Source: Minisyncoccus sp041650175 (GTDB taxonomy: Bacteria > Patescibacteriota > Minisyncoccia > Minisyncoccales > Minisyncoccaceae). Taken from it: 32,124 bases of DNA. The translations under genes were made by a program, and so were the position numbers. The stretch lies in the NCBI GenBank assembly GCA_041650175.1, contig JBAZLS010000010.1, positions 1 to 32,124 of the forward strand. The letters are read 5' to 3'. Of this stretch, positions 31,925 to 32,124 are shown piece by piece (position 1 is the stretch's first letter; every line of letters starts with the position of its first letter). The notes beneath the pieces were generated by a model. That model was not told the DNA's origin. It saw only the letters and a list, made by a program, of their open reading frames with translations, and made no database searches.

Positions 31925-32124
31925 ATGAAGAACATAATTAAAAACACAAATCCTCTCTTTCGTAAAAAACGAGCAGCTTTCACTCTCATAGAACTTCTAG
32001 TAGTCATTGCAATTATCGGCATCCTCGCCGGTATTATTATCGTATCAATGACCAAAGCAACAGATAGCGCTAATGACGCACGACGAAAAGCTGATATCAG
32101 TTCTATCAATAAGGCATTGTTAGT
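31925..32124 (+). CDS. Type IV pilin-like protein, 3' end cut by window edge
   Basis: The frame is open from the ATG at 31925 to the right edge, giving 66 visible codons. The N-terminus carries a class III signal: a basic leader KKRAA, then a cleavage point before F19 (FTLIELLVVIAIIGILAG), with Glu at +5 (E23), the residue needed for methylation and assembly. The hydrophobic helix (about 19-42) is followed by the amphipathic DARRKADISSINKAL typical of major and minor pilins. Prepilin peptidase would process it, and it would enter a type IV pilus or pseudopilus. Codon choice (CTC, GTC, GGC, GCC, CGA) is more GC-rich than in neighbouring genes. The visible part cannot tell a major from a minor pilin. 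Confidence 0.9.
   Translation, partial: MKNIIKNTNPLFRKKRAAFTLIELLVVIAIIGILAGIIIVSMTKATDSANDARRKADISSINKALL

Noticed and set aside
31707..31925. 72-codon open frame on the + strand
   Set aside because: It runs through the REP-like element and its inverted repeats, has no domain or promoter, and its peptide is repeat-derived.

Overview
The window is AT-rich DNA read with the standard bacterial code: TGA is used only as a stop, which argues against the Gracilibacteria/Absconditabacteria. Most starts lack a Shine-Dalgarno sequence, intergenic gaps are short and several proteins are trimmed to their catalytic cores. Helical insertions occur in MacA-like adaptors although no TolC or outer-membrane gene is present. 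Together with the Cys-rich WTW/YSDWSxC surface repeats and DUF5666-like satellites, this best fits a Patescibacteria (CPR, Parcubacteria-like) chromosome. That assignment is inferred from gene style, not from a marker gene. I saw no rRNA, tRNA, CRISPR array or transposase gene.

Layout. (1) 1-6261: an ECF sigma factor, a membrane protein in the anti-sigma position, a DUF5666-like protein, a MacA-like adaptor, a MacB-type ATPase, a MacB-type permease and a second DUF5666-like protein, all on the + strand, with a divergent secreted DUF5666-like gene cut by the left edge. Three copies of a bipartite sequence, TGCACC-N17-CGTA(T/G)TA, lie before the sigma gene, before the anti-sigma candidate and before the divergent gene. 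I read them as the promoter of this sigma factor. (2) 6272-13290: a minimal amidohydrolase; a 1099-residue Cys-rich surface protein joined to a sensor kinase; a convergent OmpR-type regulator; and a small LiaF-like membrane protein. (3) 13292-18077: a pyruvate kinase without its C-terminal domain, a PIF1-like helicase, a DEAD-box RNA helicase with a terminator-like leader hairpin, a candidate structured RNA of about 150 nt with its own promoter and terminator, and a small four-helix membrane protein. (4) 18097-26598: a 2204-residue membrane-anchored alpha-2-macroglobulin without the thioester Cys, a membrane-anchored protein of unknown function, and a secreted Kazal-chagasin-Kazal protein. This looks like an anti-protease surface module. 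(5) 26657-31545: a second MacAB-type operon with two different permeases. (6) 31546-32124: a gene-free stretch with two unrelated inverted-repeat elements, then the start of a type IV pilin-like gene.

How the parts may work together: nearly everything of substance here acts at the cell surface. It comprises two ABC (MacB/FtsX-type) systems, one probably under an envelope-responsive ECF sigma factor; a kinase co-expressed with a surface protein; protease inhibitors covering serine, cysteine and perhaps general endopeptidases; and a pilin. This would suit a small host-attached cell, but that lifestyle reading is inference.
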